A DNA stretch of 64,000 nucleotides from Flavobacterium sp. MFBS3-15 (GCF_026107645.2 NZ_JAPCHV010000002.1:62001-126000); one strand, 5' to 3'; shown: positions 34,896 through 44,637, counted from the stretch's first letter. Notes: generated by a model not told the origin, from the letters alone. Program-made: numbers and translations.

Positions 34896-37685
34896 TTACA
34901 GTTTAGAAAGCAAATACTCCCCAGTAACACTCTTACTATTCTTCGCCACTTCTTCCGGTGTACCGAACGCCACTAAATGCCCGCCGTTCTCGCCGCCTTC
35001 GGGGCCGATGTCGATGATGTAGTCGGCGCACTTGATGAGGTCGAGGTTGTGCTCGATCACGATAATGGAATGCCCTTTGTCGAGCAGTGCTTCAAAGGAG
35101 GCCAGCAGCTTGCGGATGTCATGGAAATGAAGCCCAGTGGTAGGTTCGTCGAAAACAAAAAGCACCTTGTCTTTGGTCGCACCCTTTACGAGGAACGACG
35201 CCAGCTTGATGCGCTGCGCCTCGCCACCCGAAAGGGTAGAGGAGGACTGCCCCAACTGCACATAGCCCAGGCCGACATCCTGTAACGGCTGCAGTTTGGT
35301 CATGATCTTGGCCTGCTTGTGCTCACTGAAGAATGCCACGGCATCGTCCACGGTCATGGTCAGCACATCGTCGATGTTCTTGCCTTCGTAGGTAATTTCG
35401 AGTATCTCTTTCTTGAAACGCTTGCCGTTGCAGGCCTCGCACTCGAGGTGCACATCGGCCATGAACTGCATCTCGATGGTCACTTCGCCCTCGCCTTTAC
35501 AGGTGTCGCAGCGACCGCCGTCCACATTAAAGGAGAAATGCTTGCTCTGGTAGCCGCGGTTTTGCGACAGTTTCTGCTTCGCAAATAGGTCGCGGATATC
35601 GTCATACGCCTTGATGTACGTCACCGGGTTGGAACGCGAACTGCGCCCAATCGGGTTCTGGTCCACGTACTCAATGTGCTTTATGTGGCTGTAGCTGCCC
35701 TGTAATTCGGTGAACTGTCCGGCCTTTTCGCCCACGCCTTCCAGCTTTTTCTGCAGTGCGGGGAACAGTATTTTCTTGACGAGCGTACTCTTGCCGCTGC
35801 CCGAAACGCCCGTGATCACGGTAAGGCAGTCCAGCGGGAACGTCACGTCGATGTTTTGCAGGTTGTTCTCCCGTGCACCGATCACGTCGATATGGTTCTT
35901 GAACTTGCGGCGTTTTTTTGGGACGGTAATCTCAAGGTCGCCGTTGAGGTATTTCGCGGTAAGCGAGTCGGATTTAAGTATCTCATCATAAGTGCCCTGT
36001 GCCACCAACTCACCTCCGAACGAACCCGCTTCGGGGCCGATGTCGATGATCATGTCGGCGGCCTTCATGATGTCTTCATCATGCTCCACCACGATAACGG
36101 TGTTGCCCAGGTTGCGCAGGCCTTCCAGCACGTGGATGAGCCTTTCGGTATCTTTGGGATGCAGGCCGATGCTCGGTTCGTCGAGAATGTACATCGACCC
36201 TACCAGGCTGCTGCCCAGCGATGTCGCCAGGTTGATGCGCTGCGACTCCCCGCCCGAAAGCGTGTTGGAACGGCGGTTGAGCGTTAGGTAGCTGAGTCCG
36301 ACCTCCTGCAAAAAGCTCAGGCGGCTTTTAATCTCGACCAACAGGCGTTTGGCTACCGTGGTATCGTATTCGTTAAGCTCCAACCCGCTGAAAAACTCGG
36401 CAAGGTTCTTTATCGGCAGGTCAACCAGGTCGCTTATCGTGCGGCCCCCGACCTTGATATAATTCGCTTCCGGCCTCAGGCGCTTGCCTTTACAGTCGGG
36501 GCATTTGGTCTTGCCGCGGTAGCGCGACAGCATTACGCGGTTTTGTATCTTGTAATTCTTTTCTTCCAGTTCGGCAAAGAAATCATTCAGTCCCGTAAAG
36601 TATTTGTTACCGTTCCACACCAACTGCCTGTCGCTTTCCGATAGCTGGAAATACGGCTTGTGCACGGGGAAATCGAACTTGTGGCTGTTGTTCACCAACT
36701 GGTCGCGGTACCAGCCCATGCTCTCGCCGCGCCACGGGAAAATGGCGTTTTCGTAAACGGAAAGGGCGGTATTGGGCACTACCAGTTCCTCATCGATGCC
36801 GATGATGCTGCCGTAGCCTTCGCAGCTCGGGCACGCGCCATAGGGGTTATTGAAGCTGAACAGGTGCACGTTCGGCTCGGGGAAAGTGAGGCCGTCCAGT
36901 TCGAAATTATTGCTGTAAACCAACCGGTTGCCCGTTGCCACATCCTGAAGGTACGCTTCGCCCTTGCCTTCGTAAAAAGCGGTCTGCACGGCATCGGCAA
37001 GGCGATTGTAAAATTCCTCCTCGTCCTTTACCACGATACGGTCGACCACCAACAGGACTTCCTTGTTGGCAAGGTCGGCGCCGGCAAGCTCGTCGAGGCG
37101 AAGGGTCTCATTATCGACCAGAACACGGGCAAAACCCTGTTGCAGGAGTACGCCCAGCTTCTCGTCGATGGTGCGGCCTTTTTCGGTATGTACGGGCGCG
37201 AGCAGCAGCCAGCGGCTGTCCGGCTCAAAGGTTTTTACTTCGTTGATGATGTCGGTCACGGTATGCTTCCTCACCTCGCGCCCCGAAACAGGGGAGTAGG
37301 TGCGGCCCACGCGGGCAAAAAGCAGCTTGAGGTAGTCGTAGATCTCGGTGCTGGTGCCCACGGTCGAGCGGGCATTGGTGGTGTTCACCTTCTGCTCGAT
37401 GGCGATGGCGGGGGCAATGCCCTTGATGTATTCCACCTTGGGCTTATCGAGGCGGCCGAGGAACTGGCGCGCGTAGGACGAAAGGCTCTCCACGTAGCGG
37501 CGCTGGCCTTCGGCGTAAAGGGTATCAAAGGCAAGGCTCGATTTCCCGGAGCCCGAAAGCCCGGTAACCACCACCAGCTTGTTGCGCGGAATGGCCACAT
37601 CCAAATTCTTGAGGTTGTGCAGTTGCGCGCCTTTAATGAGTATGTTTTTCTTAGGCTCTAATGTCGAAAGATCGGTCTTTATCAT
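34896..37685 (-). CDS. uvrA: Excinuclease ABC subunit A
   Basis: The damage-recognition ATPase of nucleotide excision repair, 929 residues. Two ABC modules: Walker [10 protein letters not shown] near the start with signature LSGGESQR, then GVSGSGKST and LSGGEAQR. Zinc-binding CxxC pairs are present ([30 protein letters not shown]). It works with UvrB and UvrC, whose genes are not in the window. A TATCTTTA element lies about 18 bases upstream on the minus strand. Confidence 0.97.
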   Translation of the reverse strand: MIKTDLSTLEPKKNILIKGAQLHNLKNLDVAIPRNKLVVVTGLSGSGKSSLAFDTLYAEGQRRYVESLSSYARQFLGRLDKPKVEYIKGIAPAIAIEQKVNTTNARSTVGTSTEIYDYLKLLFARVGRTYSPVSGREVRKHTVTDIINEVKTFEPDSRWLLLAPVHTEKGRTIDEKLGVLLQQGFARVLVDNETLRLDELAGADLANKEVLLVVDRIVVKDEEEFYNRLADAVQTAFYEGKGEAYLQDVATGNRLVYSNNFELDGLTFPEPNVHLFSFNNPYGACPSCEGYGSIIGIDEELVVPNTALSVYENAIFPWRGESMGWYRDQLVNNSHKFDFPVHKPYFQLSESDRQLVWNGNKYFTGLNDFFAELEEKNYKIQNRVMLSRYRGKTKCPDCKGKRLRPEANYIKVGGRTISDLVDLPIKNLAEFFSGLELNEYDTTVAKRLLVEIKSRLSFLQEVGLSYLTLNRRSNTLSGGESQRINLATSLGSSLVGSMYILDEPSIGLHPKDTERLIHVLEGLRNLGNTVIVVEHDEDIMKAADMIIDIGPEAGSFGGELVAQGTYDEILKSDSLTAKYLNGDLEITVPKKRRKFKNHIDVIGARENNLQNIDVTFPLDCLTVITGVSGSGKSTLVKKILFPALQKKLEGVGEKAGQFTELQGSYSHIKHIEYVDQNPIGRSSRSNPVTYIKAYDDIRDLFAKQKLSQNRGYQSKHFSFNVDGGRCDTCKGEGEVTIEMQFMADVHLECEACNGKRFKKEILEITYEGKNIDDVLTMTVDDAVAFFSEHKQAKIMTKLQPLQDVGLGYVQLGQSSSTLSGGEAQRIKLASFLVKGATKDKVLFVFDEPTTGLHFHDIRKLLASFEALLDKGHSIIVIEHNLDLIKCADYIIDIGPEGGENGGHLVAFGTPEEVAKNSKSVTGEYLLSKL

Positions 37686-37702
37686 GGCAAAAATTGAATG
37701 GG

Positions 37703-37710
37703 TAAAGATA
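37703..37710 (-). promoter_or_regulatory. -7 element of uvrA
   Basis: Minus-strand TATCTTTA, one base off consensus, about 18 bases before the start codon. Confidence 0.4.
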
Positions 37711-37898
37711 CGGGTTTTGGGGGAGATTTTTGTTAAGGGAATGAGAAGTAAAAAGGGATGCGGGTGATCCCGCCTGTTGCGGGGCAGGCTACCGATTTTT
37801 GCGGATAAGTGCAGATTTTTCCTGCCATTAATCTATATTTGAATACTGAACAATTTAAAATTTCGTTTAGCATTAACGTAACCACCAATCCTTTACCG

Positions 37899-38690
37899 AT
37901 GCGAATACTTTCATTGATCCTGCTGATACTTTGCGTTAGCTGTGCTAAATCGAATAAGGAAACGCCTGAAAAGCCGGTTGGTGTAACAGATTCCCTGGCT
38001 GGTATTCGGCCTGAAACAGTGGTGGATTCTTCTAAGCTGGTGAAAGTAGTCTATAACAATGATCGGGGTACTTATTATGATAAAGAGGCGTATGAAGGCT
38101 TTAAAAAATGGTTCAATAAACTGAATCCTAACTACATCTCCGCGCCTAGAGTAGCCCAGGAAATTTATCTAAAGGAAAAGATTGCGGCCGATAAATCAAA
38201 CGCTGAATATAAAGTTGCATCAGATCAAAAATTCCATTATCTCTATGCTCATTTCATCCAAAAAAGGAATGGCATTGAAACCTATGCTGAATTGCGGAAA
38301 AAAACAGTGGCGATATTTTCACGGATTAATGCTATTAACTGTGAATTGGATTATGATTGTGGTATATATTTTTCCTTTCAACGGACTGCCATTGCAGCTT
38401 ATGCGGAATATGCCATAAACAATTATAAAACTTATCCTTATGCTTTTGAAAAGAAATATCCGATTGGTAAACAGAAAAGTTTATACCTCCAGATGCTAAA
38501 GCAGAAAATTGCCGATGGACTGGAGGAAATGTCAACCGAGAAATACAGCCAGTATGGGAGGCTTAAAAAGGATAAGCGTGAAGAATATAAAAAAGGTGTA
38601 TTGATTTATGTCAATCAGTTGGATAGCCTTATCCAAACGCATTTTGACCTTTCGGTTGCACAGCAATATCAGTACGGGCATTATCAATAG
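37899..38690 (+). CDS. Lipoprotein, unknown function
   Basis: 263 residues from ATG 37899 (MRILSLILLILCVSC), lipobox cysteine at 15; the longer frame to 37809 has no signal at its start. The mature part is helical and rich in Lys, Tyr, Asn and Glu. No family recognised; somewhat AT-rich. The gap to the next gene is 51 bases, so it may be the first gene of the cluster that follows, though no link is shown. Confidence 0.55.
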   Translation: MRILSLILLILCVSCAKSNKETPEKPVGVTDSLAGIRPETVVDSSKLVKVVYNNDRGTYYDKEAYEGFKKWFNKLNPNYISAPRVAQEIYLKEKIAADKSNAEYKVASDQKFHYLYAHFIQKRNGIETYAELRKKTVAIFSRINAINCELDYDCGIYFSFQRTAIAAYAEYAINNYKTYPYAFEKKYPIGKQKSLYLQMLKQKIADGLEEMSTEKYSQYGRLKKDKREEYKKGVLIYVNQLDSLIQTHFDLSVAQQYQYGHYQ

Positions 38691-38741
38691 GATAGGGTTT
38701 TAGGAATTGATTATATTTGAAACAGCTATAACGCATAGAAT

Positions 38742-39290
38742 ATGAACATTCATTCCCAAATACTCGGAGAACTAACACAGGACAACAACTTTGAAGACTG
38801 GTGGCATAGCCGGCCTGTTGCAGTTCCTTTTTTTGAAGATAAAGCTTTGCCTGTAATTTTTATGGATCTTGTACCGGAGCATGACGCGAAATTTGTTCCC
38901 GAAGCGGACGAGGCGCTGCGTAATTTCTTTAGCCTTGATATTGAATACAGGGATAGTATTTCTACGCATGTTTATAAAAACTGCATGGATTTTTTGGAGG
39001 CGGTGGAATTTGATGAAGGCGATGATCATTTAAGGCAAATTAAGAGTGAAAAGGATATTTGGCAGTACGTTTTTCCGCGTGAAGTTTATGTGTCAAGGAG
39101 GCATAGGAGGGATGAGGACATTTACATCATGGTTGCCTGCGAATGCGACTGGGAGCAGGAACATGGATTGCAGATGGTCTTTAGGCAAGGCAGGAAACTG
39201 ACCCGTATCAGCGAGCAGGATGGGCATATAACCGAAGCAGATGCTTATGATAAGCCGGATAGTGAAGATGATTTGTTGAGTAAATTTTAG
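38742..39290 (+). CDS. DUF6985-like protein
   Basis: 182 residues, no signal peptide, cytosolic. The central part has paired strands; the block KSEKDIWQYVFPREVYVSRRHRRDED followed by IYIMVACECDWEQEHG and LQMVFRQGRKLTRISEQDGH recalls DUF6985 proteins of Bacteroidota, which often lie among immunity-like genes (recognition is from memory and tentative). It begins 51 bases after the lipoprotein and ends 11 bases before the EF-Tu-like membrane gene, so they form one unit. Confidence 0.58.
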   Translation: MNIHSQILGELTQDNNFEDWWHSRPVAVPFFEDKALPVIFMDLVPEHDAKFVPEADEALRNFFSLDIEYRDSISTHVYKNCMDFLEAVEFDEGDDHLRQIKSEKDIWQYVFPREVYVSRRHRRDEDIYIMVACECDWEQEHGLQMVFRQGRKLTRISEQDGHITEADAYDKPDSEDDLLSKF

Positions 39291-39301
39291 AAATTGTCGC
39301 A

Positions 39302-40150
39302 ATGAATCGTCTGCCACTAGATTTTATCGCAACCCTCTATTACAAAACTCCTGAAGAAGGTGGGCGTGAAACTCCTGCATGCTCTGGTTACCGTCCTGAT
39401 ATCAAGTTTCCTTTTGATGGAATGTACACTTGCGGGATACAGACTTTTATAGATATAGAAAAGGTGTATCCGGGAGAGACTGTTGACGCTCAGATAAAAA
39501 TTATTTCCGTGCCATACTTTGCAGGGAGATTGGAAGAAGGCATGGAGTTTATATTTGTTGAAGGGGCAAATGTGATAGGTACTGGAATCATTAAAGAAAT
39601 AGTAAACGAGGAATTAAGGAAGCTAAAGGATTCACCGGTTGACATGACTATTACAGAGGCCCCGCTCACCTCACACGACATCCAGGTCCTTAAAGACAGC
39701 TACAGCTTCATGATGCGCAGGTTTGGTAAGGGGGCGATGTATGTATTTGGCGCGTTGGTATTTTTGTATGTGATGCCGATAGTTTCAGGAAGTCGGCACA
39801 GTGACTACATTTTTAAGATGTATTTATTGTTTTTTGTCCTTCCCGTAGCTGTAATCTATATTGGCGTGTTCGTGTATTTCGCGCCGTATAAATTATGGCT
39901 CGACATGAAGCGCAATAAAAAGAAAATTGGTATAGTTAGCGTAAAAAAAGTCGAGGGACTGCCTCTTGAGATGCGCAAAGACTTTTTCGGGATGTTCGAC
40001 TTTAAGGTGACTTTTGAGAAGGAGCCGTTTGGGCTGAAGCCGGTAATAATTGCGAGCAGACTGCAGCCCGATCTCCTGAAGTATAAAAAGTTCAGGGTGG
40101 AAATTGGGCCGCTTTCAAAAAAAGAACTGAAGTTTGAACCTGTAAAATAG
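39302..40150 (+). CDS. Membrane protein with EF-Tu domain III-like N-terminus
   Basis: 282 residues. Residues 7 to about 103 align block by block with the third beta-barrel of EF-Tu: FIATLYYKTPEEGGRETP matches FEAEVYxLxKEEGGRHTP, then GYRP, then a PGETVDA strand, and RLEEGMEFIFVEGANVIGTG matches the EEGMRFAIREGGRTVGAG end. There is no GTPase domain. Two membrane helices follow (about 145-162 and 170-193), then a basic loop KRNKKK and a C-terminal domain of about 75 residues. With two helices both ends would be cytoplasmic. It is a gene of unknown role in a three-gene run. Confidence 0.65.
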   Translation: MNRLPLDFIATLYYKTPEEGGRETPACSGYRPDIKFPFDGMYTCGIQTFIDIEKVYPGETVDAQIKIISVPYFAGRLEEGMEFIFVEGANVIGTGIIKEIVNEELRKLKDSPVDMTITEAPLTSHDIQVLKDSYSFMMRRFGKGAMYVFGALVFLYVMPIVSGSRHSDYIFKMYLLFFVLPVAVIYIGVFVYFAPYKLWLDMKRNKKKIGIVSVKKVEGLPLEMRKDFFGMFDFKVTFEKEPFGLKPVIIASRLQPDLLKYKKFRVEIGPLSKKELKFEPVK

Positions 40151-40157
40151 CCGCATA

Positions 40158-40610
40158 ATGCATACGATATCATCATTATACGCTCACGTACCTTTCCCGC
40201 TACTCATCGTGATACTGGCGGTGGGAGGAATATTGCACCTGCACAAGAAATATCGCGACAGGCAGCAAAGGGCAAAGGATGATGCTTATCGGAACCGGGT
40301 CGTTTCCAGCGGCAAAAAGATTGCAATACCAACCTCCTACATTAACAGCAGGAGCGTACCGGCTTCGAAATCAATGCGTAAACAGGCGCACAACTACCTG
40401 TACGACCGTGCGAACGTCGAAAAATATGTGGTGACGGAAACAACCTGGCTGGAATGCTCGCATAAAGGCAAAAAGTTTAAGAGCAACGGCTTTTCCATCG
40501 ACAGGAAAGTGCTCGAAATAAAGCTGTACATGCAGAAAGAGGTTTATATTTACTACGATAATGCCACTGGCGACTATTTTTTCGACCTGGATTTTTTAGA
40601 AGAAGCTTAA
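40158..40610 (+). CDS. Single-pass membrane protein, unknown function
   Basis: 150 residues. One hydrophobic helix at 13-30 (PFPLLIVILAVGGILHL) followed by a basic cytoplasmic stretch (HKKYRDRQQRAK) and a small domain at about 85-150 with strands (ETTWLECSHKGKKF, LEIKLYMQKEVYIYYD). It starts eight bases after the EF-Tu-like gene on the same strand. No family recognised. Probably part of the same complex or pathway. Confidence 0.55.
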   Translation: MHTISSLYAHVPFPLLIVILAVGGILHLHKKYRDRQQRAKDDAYRNRVVSSGKKIAIPTSYINSRSVPASKSMRKQAHNYLYDRANVEKYVVTETTWLECSHKGKKFKSNGFSIDRKVLEIKLYMQKEVYIYYDNATGDYFFDLDFLEEA

Positions 40611-40656
40611 CTTAAACAAGTCAATTCCGTTATTACTATCTAATCTTTTCGCCCAA

Positions 40657-41031
40657 TCATTCAACCCTCGTAACAATACCCTTTTGTTTTTGCGTGTCGC
40701 CTACAAGCGAAAACTCAAAAGTATAGGAATCGTCCTTTGTGGTAAGGATTTTTATCTGCACGGCCTTTTGTTCCTGCATGTTTTTTGGGTTGACCTTTGT
40801 GCCGATGTACTCGCATTCATTCACCCAACGGATTGCCGTAGAATCGACCTTGCCGTTAACAGTTTCGATTTCAAGGTTTTCAGTGCGCTCAAATTCAGAG
40901 ACGTGCTTTTTGCCGTCTACCTCAAATTCGGCGCGGAATTTCCCGGTTTTAAAGTCGGCACAGTTGCGCTCCTGCTGGTAGCAGGCTGTAAGCAATAAGC
41001 CTGCGAATAGTAGGTATGCTAATTTTTTCAT
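40657..41031 (-). CDS. Lipoprotein, unknown function
   Basis: 124 residues with a lipobox (LLTAC, cysteine at 17). Strands dominate the mature part (KFRAEFEVDGKKHVSEFERTENLEIETVNG). The start codon overlaps the stop of the upstream small membrane gene by one base (TGATG), so it is translationally coupled and is the last gene of a five-gene operon that begins with the methyltransferase at 43534. Confidence 0.65.
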   Translation of the reverse strand: MKKLAYLLFAGLLLTACYQQERNCADFKTGKFRAEFEVDGKKHVSEFERTENLEIETVNGKVDSTAIRWVNECEYIGTKVNPKNMQEQKAVQIKILTTKDDSYTFEFSLVGDTQKQKGIVTRVE

Positions 41032-41258
41032 CAGTCAACAAGGCTTTTCATTATGGTACGTATTCCTTTAAACATAAGTAAGATTGCTATTACACAAAAT
41101 GTTATGCCGACTCCCAGCACCATTTTAAAGAACGGGTGCTCCTTATTCATGAACGAGTTGTGTATCACGACCGGGCCCAAAAAAAGCAATGGCAGTGCCC
41201 CACTCAGGTAGCGCAATCCCCTCATCAGTATCTTTTTATCGGTTGGCATAGGCTTCAA
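41031..41258 (-). CDS. Small two-helix membrane protein (DUF6095-like)
   Basis: 75 residues with two membrane helices (YLSGALPLLFLGPVVIHNSF and FKMVLGVGITFCVIAILLMF). The start, at 41258 or the internal ATG at 41249, overlaps the end of murQ by 14 to 23 bases. This is a compact gene of the DUF6095 kind reported next to murQ in flavobacteria (from memory). Function unknown. Confidence 0.68.
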   Translation of the reverse strand: MKPMPTDKKILMRGLRYLSGALPLLFLGPVVIHNSFMNKEHPFFKMVLGVGITFCVIAILLMFKGIRTIMKSLVD

Positions 41259-42051
41259 TGGCTTTTCTTACGTTTTGATGTTCCTCCAGCAATGCGGCTG
41301 CTTCTTCCTGCGGTATGCCAAGCTCATCCATGATCATCTGGACACCACGCCCGACAAGCTTGTGATTGCTCAGCTGCATATCAACCATTTTGTTCCCTTT
41401 TACGCGGCCCATCTGAATCATGGTAGCGGTCGATATCATGTTGAGTACCAGTTTCTGTGCAGTTCCGGCTTTCATGCGCGAGCTTCCGGTAACGAATTCC
41501 GGCCCCACAACTACTTCTACAGGATAATTGGCCAGGGCAGCCAGCGGGCTTCCGGCGTTGCAGGTTATGCAGCCTGTAGGTATGTTATTGAGGTTGCATT
41601 TTTCCAGTGCACCAATGACATAAGGCGTTGTGCCCGATGCCGCGATGCCTACTACAATATCATTCTCATTGATGTTCCATACCTCAAGGTCGGCCCACCC
41701 CTGTTCGTCATCGTCTTCGGCAAATTCAACAGCTTTGCGAATGGCAGTATCGCCGCCTGCAATGATTCCTATCACCAAATCGAAAGGCACCCCGAATGTT
41801 GGCGGGCATTCCGATGCATCTACAATACCAAGCCTTCCGCTGGTTCCTGCACCTATGTAAAATAAGCGTCCGCCTGCTTTCAGCTGCTGTACGGTTTTTT
41901 CAACCAGCCTTTCTATCTGCGGAAGCGCCTTTTCTACAGCGAGGGGAACAGTCTTGTCTTCATTATTGATGTTGGCAAGCAGCTCGCCTACAGGCATTTT
42001 TTCAAGATGCTCATATTTGGAGGTTTGTTCTGTTGTGCGGGTAAAAGGCAT
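41236..42051 (-). CDS. murQ: N-acetylmuramic acid 6-phosphate etherase
   Basis: 271 residues from ATG 42051; the open frame continues 127 codons further inside the ZIP gene and is not real. The enzyme removes the lactyl group of MurNAc-6-phosphate, feeding cell-wall recycling into GlcNAc-6-phosphate. The SIS fold has the sugar-phosphate motif GAGTSGRLGIVDASECPPTFG and a second block VVGIAASGTTPYVIGAL. It is preceded by a ZIP transporter 17 bases upstream and followed by a small membrane gene. Confidence 0.92.
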   Translation of the reverse strand: MPFTRTTEQTSKYEHLEKMPVGELLANINNEDKTVPLAVEKALPQIERLVEKTVQQLKAGGRLFYIGAGTSGRLGIVDASECPPTFGVPFDLVIGIIAGGDTAIRKAVEFAEDDDEQGWADLEVWNINENDIVVGIAASGTTPYVIGALEKCNLNNIPTGCITCNAGSPLAALANYPVEVVVGPEFVTGSSRMKAGTAQKLVLNMISTATMIQMGRVKGNKMVDMQLSNHKLVGRGVQMIMDELGIPQEEAAALLEEHQNVRKAIEAYANR

Positions 42052-42068
42052 GGTTTTTTTAGGTAAAA

Positions 42069-42800
42069 TTAAAGAAAATAAGCCATAACTACCCCAAGTA
42101 TGATGACCAGCAGCTTGGCAAGGTTGAATTTGTGCCCCTCGCTGCTCTCGAAGATGATGGTAGATGATATGTGAAACAATATCCCAACCACTATGGCTGA
42201 TATTTCGGTATAATAATGGCTGATGAAATGCAGTTGCCCTGAAGCCAATGTGCCCAGTGGCGTCATGGCTGCAAAGGCGATCATGAACAGGAATATGGCT
42301 GTTTTGTTGAGTCCTGAATTTATAAAGAAAGCTGTCAGTATGATCGCGATGGGGAAGTGGTGTATGGCAATTCCCCACGCCAGATCGTGATGATGGCTTA
42401 CCGGCATGCCCTCGAGCAATGCATGTATGCAAAGGCTGATGAACAGCAGCCAGGGCATAGAATGCGAGTGGCCGTGGTCATGATCGTGCGGGGATGAGTG
42501 CACATGGCCATGCTCGGCACCTTTTGAAAAATATTCAAGTATGATCTGGAATACAATCCCCGCCATAATATAAATGCCAATGATGTGGTTGTGCCCGTGC
42601 TCATGGCCATGGTCGTGGCCTTCGTGTCCGTGCAGCGAACTTTCGTACACTTCAGGCAAAAGGTGCATTACGGTTAGGGAAAGCAGGAATGCACCACTGA
42701 AGGCCAGCAGGAGCTTCAGGCTTTTTTTGTTGCTCGGCTTCAGGATAAGGGCCATGCCATAACCCAGTATGACCGATAGTAAGGGTAGTAAATATATCAT
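42069..42800 (-). CDS. ZIP-family metal transporter
   Basis: 243 residues, about eight membrane helices. A cytoplasmic loop between helices 2 and 3 is packed with histidines (HGHEGHDHGHEHGHNH), a metal-sensing or buffering loop, with a second His-rich stretch a little later (HGHVHSSPHDHDHGHSH). Helices 4 and 5 carry the HHxxxG-type metal site (HHFPIAI). It imports zinc or another divalent metal. The gene begins two bases after the methyltransferase stop. Confidence 0.9.
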   Translation of the reverse strand: MIYLLPLLSVILGYGMALILKPSNKKSLKLLLAFSGAFLLSLTVMHLLPEVYESSLHGHEGHDHGHEHGHNHIIGIYIMAGIVFQIILEYFSKGAEHGHVHSSPHDHDHGHSHSMPWLLFISLCIHALLEGMPVSHHHDLAWGIAIHHFPIAIILTAFFINSGLNKTAIFLFMIAFAAMTPLGTLASGQLHFISHYYTEISAIVVGILFHISSTIIFESSEGHKFNLAKLLVIILGVVMAYFL

Positions 42801-42802
42801 GG

Positions 42803-43534
42803 CTATTTAAAGATCATAATTAATCGCTCCGATTCGTTCTTAAAGAACTTGCGCAGCTTGTAGTCACCAAAAATGTCCAGCAGGTATATGCCCGCCTCTT
42901 CCATCATCTTCTCAAAGTCTTCAAGAGTAAGGGCCTGCACGCTCTCGGTAAAATGAAGTTGCTCCCCGCAGGCTTCAAAGTTTATTTCCTTTACTATGTG
43001 GCCGTCTTTCACATAGCGTTTTATGTGGAAGTCAATCCCATCCACAGTCTTTACTTCTTCAGCGACAAGGTTATTGATGACGTAATTCACGTTCATAAAG
43101 TCTATTACGCCAAATCCATATTCATTTAGGCTCGCACACATTGCCTTAAGGGTCTTCATGTTATCGGCATCGTCTTCAAAATAACCGAAGCTTGTAAACA
43201 GGTTGAATATCGCATCGAACTTCTGGTCGAACGGCTCCCGCATGTCGTGTACCATAAAGTGGAGCTTTTCGTTGCTTTCCTTAGAGGCTTCCTCGATGCT
43301 GTTCTCAGAAAGGTCGGCACCGGTTACATCGTAGCCAAGCTTGTTCAGGTAAACCGAATGGCGGCCCTTACCACAGGCAAGGTCCAGTATCTTGGCATCA
43401 TCCGGCAGGTTCAGGTAATTGGTCAGGTTGTCCATAAAGAGCTGGGCTTCTTCATAGTCCCGGTCTTTATATAAAATGTGATAGTAGGGCGTATCAAACC
43501 AGGAAGCAAACCATTTTTTTTTGTCTTTATGCAT
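42803..43534 (-). CDS. Class I SAM-dependent methyltransferase
   Basis: 243 residues from ATG 43534 (MHKDKKKWFASWFD); the upstream ATG at 43570 only adds residues before a conserved start. The SAM site is ILDLACGKGRHSVYLNKLGYDVTGADLS, followed by HDMREPF and FDAIFNLFTSFGYF. The product is a small-molecule or protein methyltransferase; the substrate is unknown. A minus-strand TAAATTTG element lies about 34 bases upstream. It heads the five-gene operon. Confidence 0.88.
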   Translation of the reverse strand: MHKDKKKWFASWFDTPYYHILYKDRDYEEAQLFMDNLTNYLNLPDDAKILDLACGKGRHSVYLNKLGYDVTGADLSENSIEEASKESNEKLHFMVHDMREPFDQKFDAIFNLFTSFGYFEDDADNMKTLKAMCASLNEYGFGVIDFMNVNYVINNLVAEEVKTVDGIDFHIKRYVKDGHIVKEINFEACGEQLHFTESVQALTLEDFEKMMEEAGIYLLDIFGDYKLRKFFKNESERLIMIFK

Positions 43535-43567
43535 AGCAGGCCGAAGTGATAAGGATTTATAGAGCGG

Positions 43568-43575
43568 CAAATTTA
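43568..43575 (-). promoter_or_regulatory. -7 element of the methyltransferase operon
   Basis: Minus-strand TAAATTTG, 33 bases before the start at 43534. It favours the internal ATG over the one at 43570. Confidence 0.45.
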
Positions 43576-43650
43576 CTATATTTTCGGGCGTTGTGCTATT
43601 CGTTAAGCTATGAATTTCATTAATTATTATGCAAGTAAGAGCACAAAATA

Positions 43651-44532
43651 CTACCGCTTACCATACCGTTCCAAAAATTCAGAGGGTGTTTGACCTACCT
43701 TCTTTTTAAATAGCCGTGAAAAATAAGCATAATCTGCAAATCCCAGTGTTATTGCAATTTCGCTGAAACTCGTTTTATGCATTACCAGCATTTTCTTGGC
43801 TTCGAGCAGTATCCGGTCCTGAATTACATCCAATGCCGACTTACCTACAACCGACTGCGCGATTCGGTTCAGATGGCGGGGCGTTATGTACATCATTGAT
43901 GCATACGACGATGGCGATTTGGTATCACGGTAAAATTGCTCTACCAATGCTTCAAATCCACGAAACTTTCCGTAATAGTTGTTTTGTGTTATAAACGTTT
44001 CGTCTTCATACTCGGGATATAGTCGGGTGGCGGTTATGTAAACGAGGCCTGACAGGGAAAGCAGCGCCTCTTTTTTCAGCAGGAAGCCGGAGTTATATTC
44101 ACTTAGTATATTTTGGAATAATTGCGTTAATATATCCAATTGCGCCCTTTCGGTATATATAACAGGCAGCTGGTGCATGCTGAAATAGAACGGAAAGCGT
44201 CCCAGTAAGTTGTGGGTATAGTGGAGGTCGTAAAAAGCCTGTGAGTGGAAAAAAATATAGCCTTCGGTATCTTCAGAAAGTTCCCAATGGTGTGTTTGCC
44301 CCGGATTCAGGAAAAACAGCGCACCGGGCTTTGCTTCATACTCCTTAAAATCAATCTCGTGTGTTCCCGAACCTTTGGTAAAAAGGATGGCCAGGTAAAA
44401 ATCGTGCGAGTGGGGGTGGGCAATGTCTTTATGCCGGGTCTCAAGATGGTTCTCCAATGTATTTGCGTAAAATTCTTCTGATGCATGGTTGTCATCAAAT
44501 TCTTCAATACGGAGAACTTTAGGTTGTTTCAT
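43651..44532 (-). CDS. AraC-family transcriptional regulator
   Basis: 293 residues: an N-terminal cupin-like sensor domain (about 1-150, with HSHDFYLAILFTKGSG and PGALFFLNPGQTHHW) and a C-terminal AraC DNA-binding domain with two helix-turn-helix motifs (about 190-293; ASMMYITPRHLNRIAQ and FSEIAITLGFADYAYFSRLFKKKVGQTPSEF). It probably senses a small molecule such as a sugar. It is divergent from the DUF983 gene and its target genes are not shown. Confidence 0.92.
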   Translation of the reverse strand: MKQPKVLRIEEFDDNHASEEFYANTLENHLETRHKDIAHPHSHDFYLAILFTKGSGTHEIDFKEYEAKPGALFFLNPGQTHHWELSEDTEGYIFFHSQAFYDLHYTHNLLGRFPFYFSMHQLPVIYTERAQLDILTQLFQNILSEYNSGFLLKKEALLSLSGLVYITATRLYPEYEDETFITQNNYYGKFRGFEALVEQFYRDTKSPSSYASMMYITPRHLNRIAQSVVGKSALDVIQDRILLEAKKMLVMHKTSFSEIAITLGFADYAYFSRLFKKKVGQTPSEFLERYGKR

Positions 44533-44592
44533 TTTTAATATCGTATTGGTGTTGAATGTCCGAAAAGTACAAATTTCTGCGTAAATAATCTA

Positions 44593-44624
44593 TTGCAGGA
44601 ATGCACTTATATGAAGTAAATTTG
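44593..44624 (+). promoter_or_regulatory. Promoter of the DUF983 gene
   Basis: TTG at 44593-44595 and TAAATTTG at 44617-44624, 21 bases apart, a full flavobacterial promoter. The ATG lies 13 bases beyond. Confidence 0.65.
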
Positions 44625-44637
44625 TCAAAAAAACAAT

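Noticed and set aside
36660..37661. A 333-codon open frame on the plus strand
   Set aside because: It lies wholly antisense to uvrA, whose sequence motifs are unmistakable; such frames are common opposite GC-rich coding DNA and this one has no family resemblance.
42052..42432. Extension of the murQ frame upstream to 42432
   Set aside because: The extra 127 codons lie inside the ZIP gene in another frame and do not resemble any MurQ N-terminus; the normal start is at 42051.
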